NCBI GenBank assembly: GCA_000597885.1
Contig: CP004371.1
Location: 5,720,001 to 5,784,000, forward strand
From: Flammeovirgaceae bacterium 311
GTDB taxonomy: Bacteria > Bacteroidota > Bacteroidia > Cytophagales > Cyclobacteriaceae
Direction of reading: 5' to 3'
Length of the DNA stretch: 64,000 nt
Shown: one piece after another, positions 16,223 through 25,220 of the stretch
Position numbering within the stretch: the stretch's first letter is position 1
Layout: each line of letters opens with the position of its first letter
Made by a program: the position numbers and the translations under genes
The notes under the pieces: model-generated
The model's input: the letters and a program-made list of their open reading frames with translations, nothing else
Told to the model about the DNA's origin: nothing
Database searches by the model: none

Positions 16223-18072
16223 CAGAAAAAGAACTGGAAGATATTCGGCGTAAAATGCTGGAGCTCGAGGAAGAGCCCCCGGCAGGTGGCTGGAGCAGGA
16301 TCCAGGCTGATATCAGGCCCAACTGGTGGTTACGCTTCCGCTGGTGGATTAGCGTTGGCCTGTTACTGCTGGGTATATTTTCCGGATTTTTGATGTATGA
16401 GCAGGGTGTTTTTCAGGAACGGGCTTCACCACCACAGCCATACGAAGGCATTGCTCAAAATGCAGTGCCCCCTACTGCGGAGACATCCGAAATAAAAAAT
16501 ACGCATGCAGCTGAAGCAGGTCATAGCGCAAAGCTCAACGAGCAGGGAGTTGTGCAGGCACAGGATAAACCGCAGCGTATTGAACCTGGTGCTCAGGATG
16601 CGGCGGCTGTGGAGCACATCTCAACTGGTACTACTGCTGTAGATGAAGGGGAAACTGCAGTCGGGGAAAATAGTGATCTATCCGGAATTGATGGAAATTT
16701 CAAAACAGGCCCGCATACGGCAACGCAAAATGAAAAGAGGTCAGCCCAGCCTGACAGAGGCGCTTCTGCTGAACCTGAATCTCGTTTGCCACAGAAAGCT
16801 CTCATGCTTCCTGCTGCCGATCGTGACATCAGGCAGCAGCCAGAGACCGGGACTGCAGCTGAAGAGCGAGCAGTGGCTATCGGTACAGGTACCGCTCCCA
16901 ATAACAGCAAAAGCTCAGCCACCGGAACCTCAGTTGAACAAAGCGAAGCGGAGGCAGATTTACATAATTCAGTGCCGGAGTTGGCTACAATAAGCGCTGG
17001 TATGCAACAGGATTCAACCCTTCATGCAGGCAGTCAGCAGGAGGGAACTGCTATGGAGGCCGATGCCGCATTATCAGAAAAAGCTGATCAGAGCACTACT
17101 GTGGCAGAAGTGCTGCCGCATGTAGCTGGCGAAAATACGCTGGCAGAAGAGGTGAATGTAGGGGCAGAGGCAGCACCTGCGGAAAAGCAGCTTGCTGAAA
17201 ATATGCTTGTTGCTACCCCGGAGGCAGTTCATTTACTTCCGTCTATAGCGCCTGTAGGATATCAGCTGGATACGGTTGCTACTTTTTTCATCAGGATTCC
17301 TCCGGTTACTGTGGCAGATTCTGGGGTAATAACAAGTGAAGCGACCGTAGTGAACAGAGATAGCAAGCAGCTGAGGGAATGGTCTCTGGCCCTGTTTTTT
17401 GCGCCCCGTTATGCTTATAAAACTTATAAGCCTAATGGGGAGGACGAAGTGCTGATTACCAAATTCAACAATACAGGGGGATCTGCGAAAGATCGGATGG
17501 GTTATGAGCTTGGCATCAGTGCTGCCAGGTCAATTACACCAAGATTGCATGTGGAGACCAGCTTGGGCTTTATGAAGCTAAAAGAAAATGTAGACTATAC
17601 CTATACCGCGGGAAAGGTAGATACGCTGATACGGCAGGTTTCTGCCAATGGTGAAATACAGCTGAAGCCTGTATTAGCGACCACAAACCGGCAGCTGGTG
17701 AGCAGCTACGCCTATGGTAGCTGGCGGATTGGCGCTAACTATTACTTCTGGCAAAACAACCTCAGGCGGTTTAATATTAGCCTGTCCGGTGGGGTAAACC
17801 TGCTGTTAAAAGGGAGTACAAAGGTATATACCAATGGTGAATGGCTGGAAACAGTAGAATTTCCTGCCGACGATAATATTCTGGAACAGACGAATTACAA
17901 TCTGCTCCTGGGGCTGGGTTATAATTATGCGCTGTTCAGGAATTATGAGCTATCGCTGATGCCAATGGTGAACTACTATATGGGCTCAACCTTTAAAGAG
18001 CGGGAGCCCTTCGGGCTGCGCCCCTATTCCCTGGGGCTTAACCTGCAGCTAAGAAAAAGATTCATCCGGTAG
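16216..18072 (+). CDS. Putative trans-envelope anti-sigma/outer-membrane beta-barrel protein
   Basis: The 618-residue protein begins with a short cytosolic segment of 42 residues that includes LEDIRRKMLELEEEPPAGGW. One membrane helix follows (about 43-60, WWISVGLLLLGIFSGFL). A stretch of about 300 residues of low-complexity Ala/Glu/Gln/Thr-rich sequence comes next, and then a C-terminal beta-rich domain (about 385-618) with alternating aromatic and hydrophobic residues that ends LQLRKRFIR, like an outer-membrane barrel. The gene overlaps the ECF sigma gene by 7 bp, so the short N-terminus may be the anti-sigma part, with the low-complexity region crossing the periplasm. This role is inferred from layout; no named anti-sigma motif was found. 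Confidence 0.75.
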   Translation: MLTEKELEDIRRKMLELEEEPPAGGWSRIQADIRPNWWLRFRWWISVGLLLLGIFSGFLMYEQGVFQERASPPQPYEGIAQNAVPPTAETSEIKNTHAAEAGHSAKLNEQGVVQAQDKPQRIEPGAQDAAAVEHISTGTTAVDEGETAVGENSDLSGIDGNFKTGPHTATQNEKRSAQPDRGASAEPESRLPQKALMLPAADRDIRQQPETGTAAEERAVAIGTGTAPNNSKSSATGTSVEQSEAEADLHNSVPELATISAGMQQDSTLHAGSQQEGTAMEADAALSEKADQSTTVAEVLPHVAGENTLAEEVNVGAEAAPAEKQLAENMLVATPEAVHLLPSIAPVGYQLDTVATFFIRIPPVTVADSGVITSEATVVNRDSKQLREWSLALFFAPRYAYKTYKPNGEDEVLITKFNNTGGSAKDRMGYELGISAARSITPRLHVETSLGFMKLKENVDYTYTAGKVDTLIRQVSANGEIQLKPVLATTNRQLVSSYAYGSWRIGANYYFWQNNLRRFNISLSGGVNLLLKGSTKVYTNGEWLETVEFPADDNILEQTNYNLLLGLGYNYALFRNYELSLMPMVNYYMGSTFKEREPFGLRPYSLGLNLQLRKRFIR

Positions 18073-18138
18073 CGCCTGAATTAAACCTGCCAGGTTTGGT
18101 GCAGCCGCTACGGCAGGAGTTTTATAATAGCGGATAGT

Positions 18139-18180
18139 ATAGCAGGTCTGCCAGCAATTTTGAGCTGGCAGACCTGCTAT
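18139..18180. terminator. Bidirectional terminator with perfect 17-bp stem, overlapping the oxyR stop
   Basis: ATAGCAGGTCTGCCAGC and its exact complement flank an 8-base loop, followed by TTTTA on the plus strand. It separates two convergent genes. The right arm includes the stop codon of the oxyR-like gene at 18177-18179. Confidence 0.85.
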
Positions 18181-19133
18181 TTTACAGCATATATCTCCAC
18201 AATATTAGCGGCAGAATTGCCCAGCACCTCCTGGGGCAGGTTATGCAGAATTTCTTCCTCCAGCTTCCGGATCAGGCCTATCTTGGCAAACTTTCTGGAG
18301 TATACCAGGCTTACCTCCCGCACCGGATGGTTGCGGCCTATAAACCGCAGCTGCTCTCTTCTTTTTACACTTAAATCAAAAGAGGCCAGCTGGGGGATCA
18401 GGGTAATGCCGCCTTCGCGGTCTACCAGCTTGATCAGGGTATGCAGGTTGCCGCTCTCATACCTGAATTTAAGATCTTTAAACTTTAGCTGGTTCAGGCC
18501 GCAGAGATTAAAGGTCTGGTTGCGAAAACAGTTTCCTTCCTCCAGCATCCACAGGCGGTTTTCGAGCAACTCGTCCATCTCCACAGAGTTTCCTTTTTTA
18601 TCCTTAATCAGCGATTCGTCCAGATAGGCATAAAACTCCTCGTAAAAAATGGGATTTTCCTGCACCGAAGGGTCGCGGGTAGGGGTTACCAGAATGCCTA
18701 CATCGAGCTGGTCTTTTTTGATCTTGCCCAAAATATCATCTGTCTGGAGATCCTGAATATGCAACTGAATACCGGGGTATTTTCTGTTGAATTCTCCTAT
18801 AAAAAGTGGGAGTAAAAAGGGAGACAGGGTGGGAATGATACCAATGTTCAGCTCGCCCTTAATGATCCCTTTCGAATCATGCACAATTTCCCCAATTTTA
18901 TTAACCTCATGCAACACAATACGTGCCTGTTCCACTATGCGGGCACCCACATCTGTTGGCATGAGCGGCTGCCTGGAACGATCGAACAGCAGCACTCCCA
19001 GCTCTTCTTCCAGCTTTTTGAGTTGCATGCTGAGGGTAGGCTGGGTAACATGACAATGCTCTGCTGCAGCCACAAAGCTGCCATAGGTGCTAAGGGCCAA
19101 TACATACTCCAGCTGAACGATACTGATATACAT
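18177..19133 (-). CDS. oxyR: LysR-type hydrogen-peroxide sensor OxyR
   Basis: The 318-residue protein has an N-terminal LysR helix-turn-helix (about 5-64, including FVAAAEHCHVTQPTLSMQLK) and a substrate-binding-like effector domain (about 90-305). C202 and C211 in GNCFRNQTFNLCG have the exact spacing of C199 and C208, the disulfide-forming peroxide sensor of E. coli OxyR, and the surrounding residues also match. It is therefore expected to activate peroxide-defence genes on oxidation. The divergent neighbour, where a catalase would normally sit, is only a catalase fragment (19306-19500). Short upstream sequence between the two may keep the old regulatory region. Confidence 0.94.
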   Translation of the reverse strand: MYISIVQLEYVLALSTYGSFVAAAEHCHVTQPTLSMQLKKLEEELGVLLFDRSRQPLMPTDVGARIVEQARIVLHEVNKIGEIVHDSKGIIKGELNIGIIPTLSPFLLPLFIGEFNRKYPGIQLHIQDLQTDDILGKIKKDQLDVGILVTPTRDPSVQENPIFYEEFYAYLDESLIKDKKGNSVEMDELLENRLWMLEEGNCFRNQTFNLCGLNQLKFKDLKFRYESGNLHTLIKLVDREGGITLIPQLASFDLSVKRREQLRFIGRNHPVREVSLVYSRKFAKIGLIRKLEEEILHNLPQEVLGNSAANIVEIYAVK

Positions 19134-19305
19134 ATATAGAGTTATATTATGAAGTTATAAAAATAATCAATTTCTTTTATAACCCCCGCTTTTCCAGGTT
19201 TGCTGAAAGTTATAACCAAAGACTATGTAAAACAAAAAACTTACCAGAGCATCAGGGTGGCCCTATGTTGAGCACGATACCACCCAATCCGCATCCGCGG
19301 CATGA

Positions 19306-19500
19306 TGTTGGGTACTGGAGCTGAAACATTATCCTGATAACTATTTTGCTGATGTAGAACAGGCAGCATTTGCACCTGCCCATGTAGTAGATGGCATTGG
19401 TTATTCACCAGGTAAGATGCTGCAGGGCCGCCTGCTCTGTTACCGACATCGAAATATGATGAGTGGCATGCATGGCCGGCAGGCAACAGTAAAGGTTTAG
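19306..19500 (+). pseudogene. Decayed catalase gene fragment
   Basis: The plus-strand frame from 19306 reads [18 protein letters not shown], then [20 protein letters not shown] and [10 protein letters not shown]. This is the well-known stretch of monofunctional heme catalases that leads up to the heme-ligating tyrosine (typical form LELNRNPENYFAEVEQAAF, then GIGFSPDKMLQGRLFSY). A stop codon precedes it in frame at 19303-19305. Similarity is lost immediately after the Tyr, in the heme-binding motif, and the frame stops at 19498-19500. No catalase N-terminus is present upstream. Only about 45 of about 480 residues remain, so the gene is dead. It is divergent from oxyR, the usual arrangement for an intact katA/katG target. 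Confidence 0.85.
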
Positions 19501-19526
19501 TTATGATAACCCATATATTCTGCAGT

Positions 19527-19550
19527 AAAGGGGAGTGTAAGCTCCCTTTT
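19527..19550 (+). terminator. Rho-independent terminator, probably left from the catalase gene
   Basis: The stem GGGAG / CTCCC, extended by a G-T and three A-T pairs, is followed by TTTT. It lies 27 bp after the end of the catalase fragment and upstream of the sugar porter gene. Confidence 0.75.
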
Positions 19551-19660
19551 CTATTTATGGGTTTTGAAAAATTTTAAGAAAGAGGGCCTTTTTCTTAAAA
19601 TTGATGTGTTAAAAGTCTTTTACGCCTGTAAACTTTTATATTCATGCCAAACTAACTGAC

Positions 19661-21016
19661 ATGAAGAATAGAAAAGTATTTTTTTGGTCTATCACCGTGG
19701 CCCTGGGCGGGTTTTTGTTTGGGTTCGATACAGCTGTTATCTCCGGGGCCGAGCAGGCCATTCAGGCGGTATGGCAGCTTAGTGAAGTGGGACACGGGTT
19801 TACGGTAGCCATTGCATTATATGGTACAGTGCTGGGGGCACTGCTGGGAGGTATTCCCTCAGATGCCATTGGTCGTAAGAACACCTTGTTCTGGATTGGG
19901 GTGCTTTACCTGGTTTCTGCGCTTGGATCGGCCCTTGCTACAGAATGGTACCTTTTTCTGTTTTTCAGGTTTATAGGGGGCGTAGGGGTAGGCGCTTCCT
20001 CTATTGCTGCTCCTATTTACATCAGTGAAATATCACCGGCTAAAGACCGTGGTAAAATGGTAGCCATGTTCCAGTTCAATATCGTGCTGGGGATTCTGAT
20101 TGCCTATTTGTCTAATTACCTGTTGCAGGGGGCAGGTGAAGGGGCCTGGCGATGGATGCTGGGTGTGGAAACAATACCAGCCCTTATTTTTGTACTGCTG
20201 GTGCTGCTAGTACCTAAAAGCCCCCGCTGGCTGGTGGTGAAGAAAGGTGCCATCGAGGAGGCCCGTAAGGTGCTCCACCAGTTAAATCCCATCAATGCAG
20301 ATAAAGAGCTACAGGCAATTATCAATTCTAAAGAAACAGACCTGCGGCAGAACGATAAAAGCCACCTGTTTTCCAAAAAGTATAACTTCCCGGTAATACT
20401 GGCCGTTTTGTTTGCCTTTTTCAACCAGGTATCGGGCATTAATGCCATTATCTATTATGCACCCCGCATTTTTGAAATGGCCGGGCTGGGAAGGGACTCA
20501 GCGCTGCTCTCCACAGCAGGCATAGGTCTGATCAATTTAATTTTTACACTCCTTGCCATGAACATCATTGATCGCTTTGGCAGGCGGAAGCTGATGCTGG
20601 TGGGTTCCTTTGGTCTGATCTTTACACTGGCCATGGTGGCCAGGTTTTTTTACGCGCAGCTTGAGGATAGCAGCCAGGTTGCAGATGGCACCACGGTAGC
20701 TGTTTATCTTTTTATTTACATCGCTTTTTTTGCTTTCTCCCAGGGCGCTGTTATCTGGGTATTTATTTCGGAGATATTCCCAAACAAAGTAAGGGCCTCG
20801 GGCATGGCACTGGGCAGCTTTACACACTGGATAATGGCTGCTGTTATTGCCAATATTTTTCCTTATATAACCGCTACCCTGGGTGGTGGTAACACCTTTA
20901 TGATTTTTACAATCATGATGGTACTGCAACTACTGTTTGTCTGGTTCGTTATGCCAGAAACGAAAGGAGTGTCGCTGGAGGAGCTGGGGCAGAAAACCAA
21001 AGCAACAAAGGTGTAA
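19661..21016 (+). CDS. Sugar:proton symporter, MFS sugar porter family
   Basis: The 451-residue protein has the 12-helix layout of the XylE/GLUT family. Family motifs are GFLFGFDTAVISGAE (helix 1), GRKNTLFWIG, PKSPRWLV after helix 6, QVSGINAIIYYAP (helix 7), DRFGRRKLML, and PETKGVSLEEL at the C-terminus. It should bring a hexose or pentose across the inner membrane. It is followed 58 bp later by a PfkB sugar kinase, so the pair imports and phosphorylates a monosaccharide, with fructose or mannose as reasonable guesses given the kinase and the nearby mannanase. A terminator separates it from the catalase remnant upstream. Confidence 0.95.
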   Translation: MKNRKVFFWSITVALGGFLFGFDTAVISGAEQAIQAVWQLSEVGHGFTVAIALYGTVLGALLGGIPSDAIGRKNTLFWIGVLYLVSALGSALATEWYLFLFFRFIGGVGVGASSIAAPIYISEISPAKDRGKMVAMFQFNIVLGILIAYLSNYLLQGAGEGAWRWMLGVETIPALIFVLLVLLVPKSPRWLVVKKGAIEEARKVLHQLNPINADKELQAIINSKETDLRQNDKSHLFSKKYNFPVILAVLFAFFNQVSGINAIIYYAPRIFEMAGLGRDSALLSTAGIGLINLIFTLLAMNIIDRFGRRKLMLVGSFGLIFTLAMVARFFYAQLEDSSQVADGTTVAVYLFIYIAFFAFSQGAVIWVFISEIFPNKVRASGMALGSFTHWIMAAVIANIFPYITATLGGGNTFMIFTIMMVLQLLFVWFVMPETKGVSLEELGQKTKATKV

Positions 21017-21074
21017 GCAGTGCTGTTGCTCTATCAGCAGTAGCAGATTTTTTTATTATGTAATAGCTGAGCCT

Positions 21075-21956
21075 ATGAAAGTATTATCATTTGGCGAGAT
21101 CCTGTTTGATATTATCGAAGGAGAGCCTTATCTGGGTGGTGCCCCTTTGAATTTTGCGGGCCATCTGGCACAGTTTGGGGTAAAATCTTATATACTTTCT
21201 GCTGTAGGTCATGATGCTTTGGGCACTGAAGCCCTGCGGCAGATTGTGGAGCTGGGGGTAAATACTGAGTTTATCCAGATCAAAGAAAACTACTCCACCG
21301 GTACTGTGCCGGTAGTATTTCAGAACGGGCAGCCTCATTATACCATTGTAGAGGAGGTTGCTTATGATTTTATTGAAATTCAGGGTGTGGATACAGCCTT
21401 GGCTACTACAGGTTTTGATGTACTCTATTTCGGCACCCTCGCCCAGCGCAGCGAGGCCTCCCGCAATACGTTAAAACAGCTACTGGCAAATAAAAGCTAT
21501 ACGCAGATATTTTACGATATAAACCTGCGCAGGAACAGCTACACCAAAGAAATCATAACAGAATCGTTGCAGCACTGCAGCATGCTAAAGCTGAACGATG
21601 AAGAAGTAGAGATTCTTTCCCGCATGTTCTTTCAGGAGCTGCTTCGTATGGAAGACTTTTGTACCAGAATAAGCCTTGAATACAACCTGGAGGTAATTGT
21701 GATTACAGCAGGGGCAAAAGGCTGCTATATTTTTGAGGGCCATGAGCTGTACTTTGTAAATGGCTATCCGGCTAAGGTGGTAGATACCGTTGGCGCCGGC
21801 GATTCTTTCAGCGCTGCCTTTGTGTATCACTATCTGAAAAACGGAGATGCCCTGGTAGCTGCCGATATAGCCAACCGGCTGGGGGCTTTTGTGGCATCCT
21901 CCAGAGGCCCTTTGCCTGTTTATACAGCAGAGATCAGAAAGGTGCTGGGCGTATAG
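21075..21956 (+). CDS. PfkB-family carbohydrate kinase, fructokinase-like
   Basis: The 293-residue protein starts MKVLSFGEILFDIIEGEPYL with the PfkB N-terminal signature GGAPLNFAGHLAQFG (about 21-35). It ends with the second PfkB signature VDTVGAGDSFSAAF, which contains the catalytic aspartate in GAGD. These features and the short length fit fructokinase or ribokinase-type sugar kinases. The open frame reaches back into the transporter gene, but the ATG at 21075 is the family-consistent start and lies after the transporter stop. It very likely phosphorylates the sugar delivered by the upstream porter. A weak ATTCAG/CTGAAT hairpin follows the stop. Confidence 0.92.
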   Translation: MKVLSFGEILFDIIEGEPYLGGAPLNFAGHLAQFGVKSYILSAVGHDALGTEALRQIVELGVNTEFIQIKENYSTGTVPVVFQNGQPHYTIVEEVAYDFIEIQGVDTALATTGFDVLYFGTLAQRSEASRNTLKQLLANKSYTQIFYDINLRRNSYTKEIITESLQHCSMLKLNDEEVEILSRMFFQELLRMEDFCTRISLEYNLEVIVITAGAKGCYIFEGHELYFVNGYPAKVVDTVGAGDSFSAAFVYHYLKNGDALVAADIANRLGAFVASSRGPLPVYTAEIRKVLGV

Positions 21957-21998
21957 CAGGAATCATTCAGGCTGCTGGCAGAACTGAATGCATAAAAA

Positions 21999-22559
21999 TT
22001 ACTTTTTTAAGGAGCGGATTACCCTGCAGGGATTCCCGGCAGCAAATACATCATCAGGTATTGGTTTGGTTACCACAGAACCGGCTCCAATCACTGACCT
22101 GCTGCCGATGGTAACACCCGGGCAGACCACGCAGCTCCCGCCTATCCAAACATCAGAGCCAATGGTAATGGGTTTGGCAAATTCAAGCCAGCTGGCCCGC
22201 TCCTCCCAGTCCAGGGGATGGGTAGCGGTATAGATCTGCACATTTGGCCCAAATAGCACGTTACTGCCTATGGTAACTGGCATTACATCCAGCACCACAC
22301 AGTTAAAATTGAAAAACACTTTATCACCTACGGTGATGTTGCTGCCATAATCGCAGTAAAAAGGTGGCTCGATCCATAAGCCTTCTCCTGCCTTACCAAT
22401 CAAATCTTTCAGGATGCTTAACCGAAGTTCTGTTTCATCATCCCGGGAGTCGTTCAGCTGTTTGAACAACAGCCTGGCCCTGCGGCGCTCTTCAGAAAGC
22501 TGGGGGTCGAGCGCATTGTAAAGTTCGCCCCTGAGCATTTTTTCCTTTTCTGATTTCAT
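21999..22559 (-). CDS. Sugar O-acetyltransferase, maltose/galactoside acetyltransferase family
   Basis: The 186-residue protein has the N-terminal Mac domain (EKMLRGELYNALDPQLSEER, about 6-25) and then hexapeptide repeats forming a left-handed beta helix. H114 in TATHPLDWEER is the catalytic histidine, and the end GAGSVVTKPIPDDVFAAGNP is characteristic. It transfers acetyl groups from acetyl-CoA to sugars such as glucose, maltose or galactosides, probably for detoxification of excess sugar. It faces the aldose 1-epimerase gene across a shared upstream region and converges on the PfkB kinase gene. Confidence 0.93.
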   Translation of the reverse strand: MKSEKEKMLRGELYNALDPQLSEERRRARLLFKQLNDSRDDETELRLSILKDLIGKAGEGLWIEPPFYCDYGSNITVGDKVFFNFNCVVLDVMPVTIGSNVLFGPNVQIYTATHPLDWEERASWLEFAKPITIGSDVWIGGSCVVCPGVTIGSRSVIGAGSVVTKPIPDDVFAAGNPCRVIRSLKK

Positions 22560-22580
22560 ATAAAAAGGATTAAAAAGTTT

Positions 22581-22676
22581 GTCTAGACCAGCCCTTAGGC
22601 ATTGAAGGTTTAAGCTACAATACTTCCTGTTTTTATGAAAACATCATGAGAAACTAATATACAAAGCTGGTCTAGA
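22581..22676. repeat. Inverted TCTAGA-centred sites in the divergent promoter region
   Basis: GTCTAGACCAGC at 22581-22592 and GCTGGTCTAGA at 22666-22676 are inverted copies sharing 11 bp, 73 bases apart. The second is also flanked by CCAGC. They lie between the divergent acetyltransferase and aldose epimerase genes and could be paired regulator sites. The rest of 22560-22849 shows nothing further. Confidence 0.45.
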
Positions 22677-22849
22677 TCCAGCTGCAGGAAAAGCCTGGCC
22701 AGGGGTTTGGGAGAAAACTTGAATGGGTAGATTTGATGAAACAGATTTGTTTCGTTAATTGAAGCCTGTGTTTTAAATATTTCTGCTTTTCTTTCAAGCT
22801 GTTCTATAGATCCACTCAACCAATTAGCGATACAAAGCAGTACGTTTAT

Positions 22850-24040
22850 ATGATTAAATCCAATGCGCAGCAGAAGTTGCAAAACTTTTTTATGCTCGGT
22901 CTGCTGGTGGCAGGCTGGGCCTGCTCCGGCTCTCCCCAGCAAGAGGAGGGTGAGCAAACACAGCCTATAACAATAAATAATATGAAAGTTGAGAAACAAG
23001 ATTTCGGTACTACTAAAGAAGGAACTCCCGTAGATTTGTATGTGCTGACCAACAGCAGGGGTGTCATCGCTAAAATTACCAACTATGGCGGCATTATCAC
23101 TTCACTGATCTTACCAGACAAAAACGGTAAGATGGAAGATGTAGTCCTGGGCTTTGATTCTTTATCGGGCTACCTGCAGGAGGATGTGCCTTACTTTGGT
23201 GCCATTATAGGCCGCTATGGTAACCGTATTGCAAAGGGAAAATTTTCACTGGATGGGCAGGAGTATACGCTTGCCAGAAATAACGGACCAAACACACTGC
23301 ATGGAGGTGCGCAGGGTTTTGACAAACGGGTATGGCAGGCAGAGGAAGTACGTAACGATCAGGGCGTGGGCGTAAAGATGCGCTATGTGAGTCCTGATGG
23401 AGAAGAGGGCTATCCCGGCACACTTACTTCAGATGTGGTATATACTTTAACAGACGATAATGAGCTGATTATTGAATACACCGCCACTACCGATAAACCA
23501 ACAGTTGTAAACCTGACCAACCACTCTTATTTTAACTTTACCGGCAATACAAAAAGAGATATTCTGGACCACCAGGTTATGATCAGCGCCGATAAATTTG
23601 TTCCTGTGGATGGTGATCTGATTCCCACCGGACAACTTCAGGATGTGGCGGGTACACCCATGGACTTTTCAAAACCAATACCTGTTGGGCAGAACATTAA
23701 CTCTGACCATGAGCAGATCAGGCTGGGAGGAGGCTACGACCATACCTGGGTGCTGGGTGAACCAGGTGAAATGAAGCTTGCTGCTACAGTTTATGAGCCT
23801 ACCACCGGACGCTACATGGAGGTGCATACCACAGAGCCAGGTGTACAGTTTTACACCGGCAACTTTCTGAAGGGACAATTAGTTGGTAAAGGTGATGTGG
23901 CCTACCAGTACCGCTACGGTCTGTGCCTTGAAACACAACATTTTCCAGATTCACCTAACCAGCCCGATTTCCCATCGGTAGAGCTGCGCCCCGGAGAAAC
24001 CTACACCACTAAAACCGTGCATAAGTTTGCAGTAAAGTAG
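22850..24040 (+). CDS. galM: Aldose 1-epimerase (mutarotase), exported
   Basis: The 396-residue protein has the full GalM fold with the substrate histidines H151 (TLHGG) and H225 (NLTNHSYFN) and the catalytic base E361 (CLETQHFPDSPNQP). An extra N-terminal segment of about 45 residues contains a hydrophobic signal and a cysteine, C25, in AGWACSGS, followed by a Gln/Glu-rich linker. It is probably a lipoprotein or periplasmic mutarotase, although the residues before C25 are not an ideal lipobox. It speeds conversion of alpha and beta sugar anomers released by surface or periplasmic hydrolases. It precedes the GH26 gene by 75 bp on the same strand. Confidence 0.93.
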   Translation: MIKSNAQQKLQNFFMLGLLVAGWACSGSPQQEEGEQTQPITINNMKVEKQDFGTTKEGTPVDLYVLTNSRGVIAKITNYGGIITSLILPDKNGKMEDVVLGFDSLSGYLQEDVPYFGAIIGRYGNRIAKGKFSLDGQEYTLARNNGPNTLHGGAQGFDKRVWQAEEVRNDQGVGVKMRYVSPDGEEGYPGTLTSDVVYTLTDDNELIIEYTATTDKPTVVNLTNHSYFNFTGNTKRDILDHQVMISADKFVPVDGDLIPTGQLQDVAGTPMDFSKPIPVGQNINSDHEQIRLGGGYDHTWVLGEPGEMKLAATVYEPTTGRYMEVHTTEPGVQFYTGNFLKGQLVGKGDVAYQYRYGLCLETQHFPDSPNQPDFPSVELRPGETYTTKTVHKFAVK

Positions 24041-24115
24041 CTTGTATAGAGCTGACTAAGCGGTACAGAATCCTTACCTCTTTGCCAGATGCAGTACTAT
24101 TTACCAAAATAAATC

Positions 24116-25117
24116 ATGAAAGGAACATTTGCCACACTACTGCTGCTGTGCTGTAGTTTACCACTGATGGCTCAGCCATTTAAACCAGTGAATAAAAGTG
24201 CTTCTTCGGAGGCGCAAAGGCTTCTGCAGTACCTCTACCAGGTAGATGACACCCATATCCTCTCCGGTCAGCACAGCTACAGTAATGACCTGAACAGGTA
24301 CTATAACCGGGCACAGGAAATTGCTGGGAAATATCCTGCAATATGGGGCACTGATTTTATTTGGCATGGCGAGAAAGATCCCGGGCAGGATGTTGTGGCA
24401 GAAGCCATCCGCAAGCACAAAGAGGGTGCTATCATTACCCTAATGTGGCATGCAGGGCGTCCTACAGATAAGCCGCCTTTTGGGTGGAAGGAAAGTATAC
24501 AGGCAGAGCTAACCGACCAGGAATGGAAGGATCTGACCACGCCTGGCACTGCACTTTATAAAACCTGGGAGAAGCAGGCCGATCAGGTAGCAACTTACCT
24601 GAAACAGCTGCAGGATGCGCAGGTGCCGGTACTTTGGCGACCTTACCACGAAATGAATGGTGTATGGTTCTGGTGGGGCGATAAAAAAGGCCCAGACGGG
24701 TTTGTGAAACTCTGGAAAATGATGTACGACCGCTACGTAAATCACCATAAGCTGAACAACCTGATTTGGGTGTGGAACGCCAATGCGCCCCGCGATATTC
24801 CTAAAGATGAGGCCTATAGTTATATCGATTTCTACCCTGGTTCCGAGTACGTAGATGTGCTGGCTACAGACGTTTACCACTCTGACTACGAGCAGAAAGA
24901 TTATCAGGAGTTGCTTGATGTAGCCGGGGGGAAGGTTATAGCGCTTGGTGAAGTAGGCACCCTGCCAAATCGCCACATACTGGAGGCCCAACCCAAGTGG
25001 GCCTGGTTTATGGTATGGTCAAACTGGCTGGAAACCCATAATAAACCAGAACAGGTAAAAGAAGTATATGAATTACCTATGACCCTTACCAGGGATGAAA
25101 TTGATTTGAAAAAGTAA
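24116..25117 (+). CDS. Glycoside hydrolase family 26, probable endo-beta-1,4-mannanase
   Basis: The 333-residue protein has a signal peptide (1-19, ending LPLMAQ) and a complete GH26 catalytic domain. The acid/base is E179 in WRPYHEMNG, and the nucleophile is E279 in IALGEVG. Supporting motifs are SGQHSYSND (50-58), LMWHAGRPTD (109-118) and an aromatic patch VWFWWGDK. GH26 enzymes of this kind cut beta-1,4-mannan. It has no carbohydrate-binding module and no lipobox, so it is periplasmic or secreted. It converges with an exported AGE-family epimerase, which suggests conversion of mannan oligosaccharides. Confidence 0.93.
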   Translation: MKGTFATLLLLCCSLPLMAQPFKPVNKSASSEAQRLLQYLYQVDDTHILSGQHSYSNDLNRYYNRAQEIAGKYPAIWGTDFIWHGEKDPGQDVVAEAIRKHKEGAIITLMWHAGRPTDKPPFGWKESIQAELTDQEWKDLTTPGTALYKTWEKQADQVATYLKQLQDAQVPVLWRPYHEMNGVWFWWGDKKGPDGFVKLWKMMYDRYVNHHKLNNLIWVWNANAPRDIPKDEAYSYIDFYPGSEYVDVLATDVYHSDYEQKDYQELLDVAGGKVIALGEVGTLPNRHILEAQPKWAWFMVWSNWLETHNKPEQVKEVYELPMTLTRDEIDLKK

Positions 25118-25135
25118 AGCTGTTTTATACAAAAT

Positions 25136-25162
25136 AAAGAGGATCCACAGAGGATCCTCTTT
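25136..25162. terminator. Bidirectional terminator between GH26 and epimerase genes
   Basis: A perfect 11-bp stem (AAAGAGGATCC / GGATCCTCTTT) with a 5-base loop is followed by T residues on both strands. Confidence 0.85.
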
Positions 25163-25220
25163 TATCATTACAAGTCCTGTTTCTTATGCAAAAGATAAGA
25201 TTAGTATTCTTCACTAAAGA

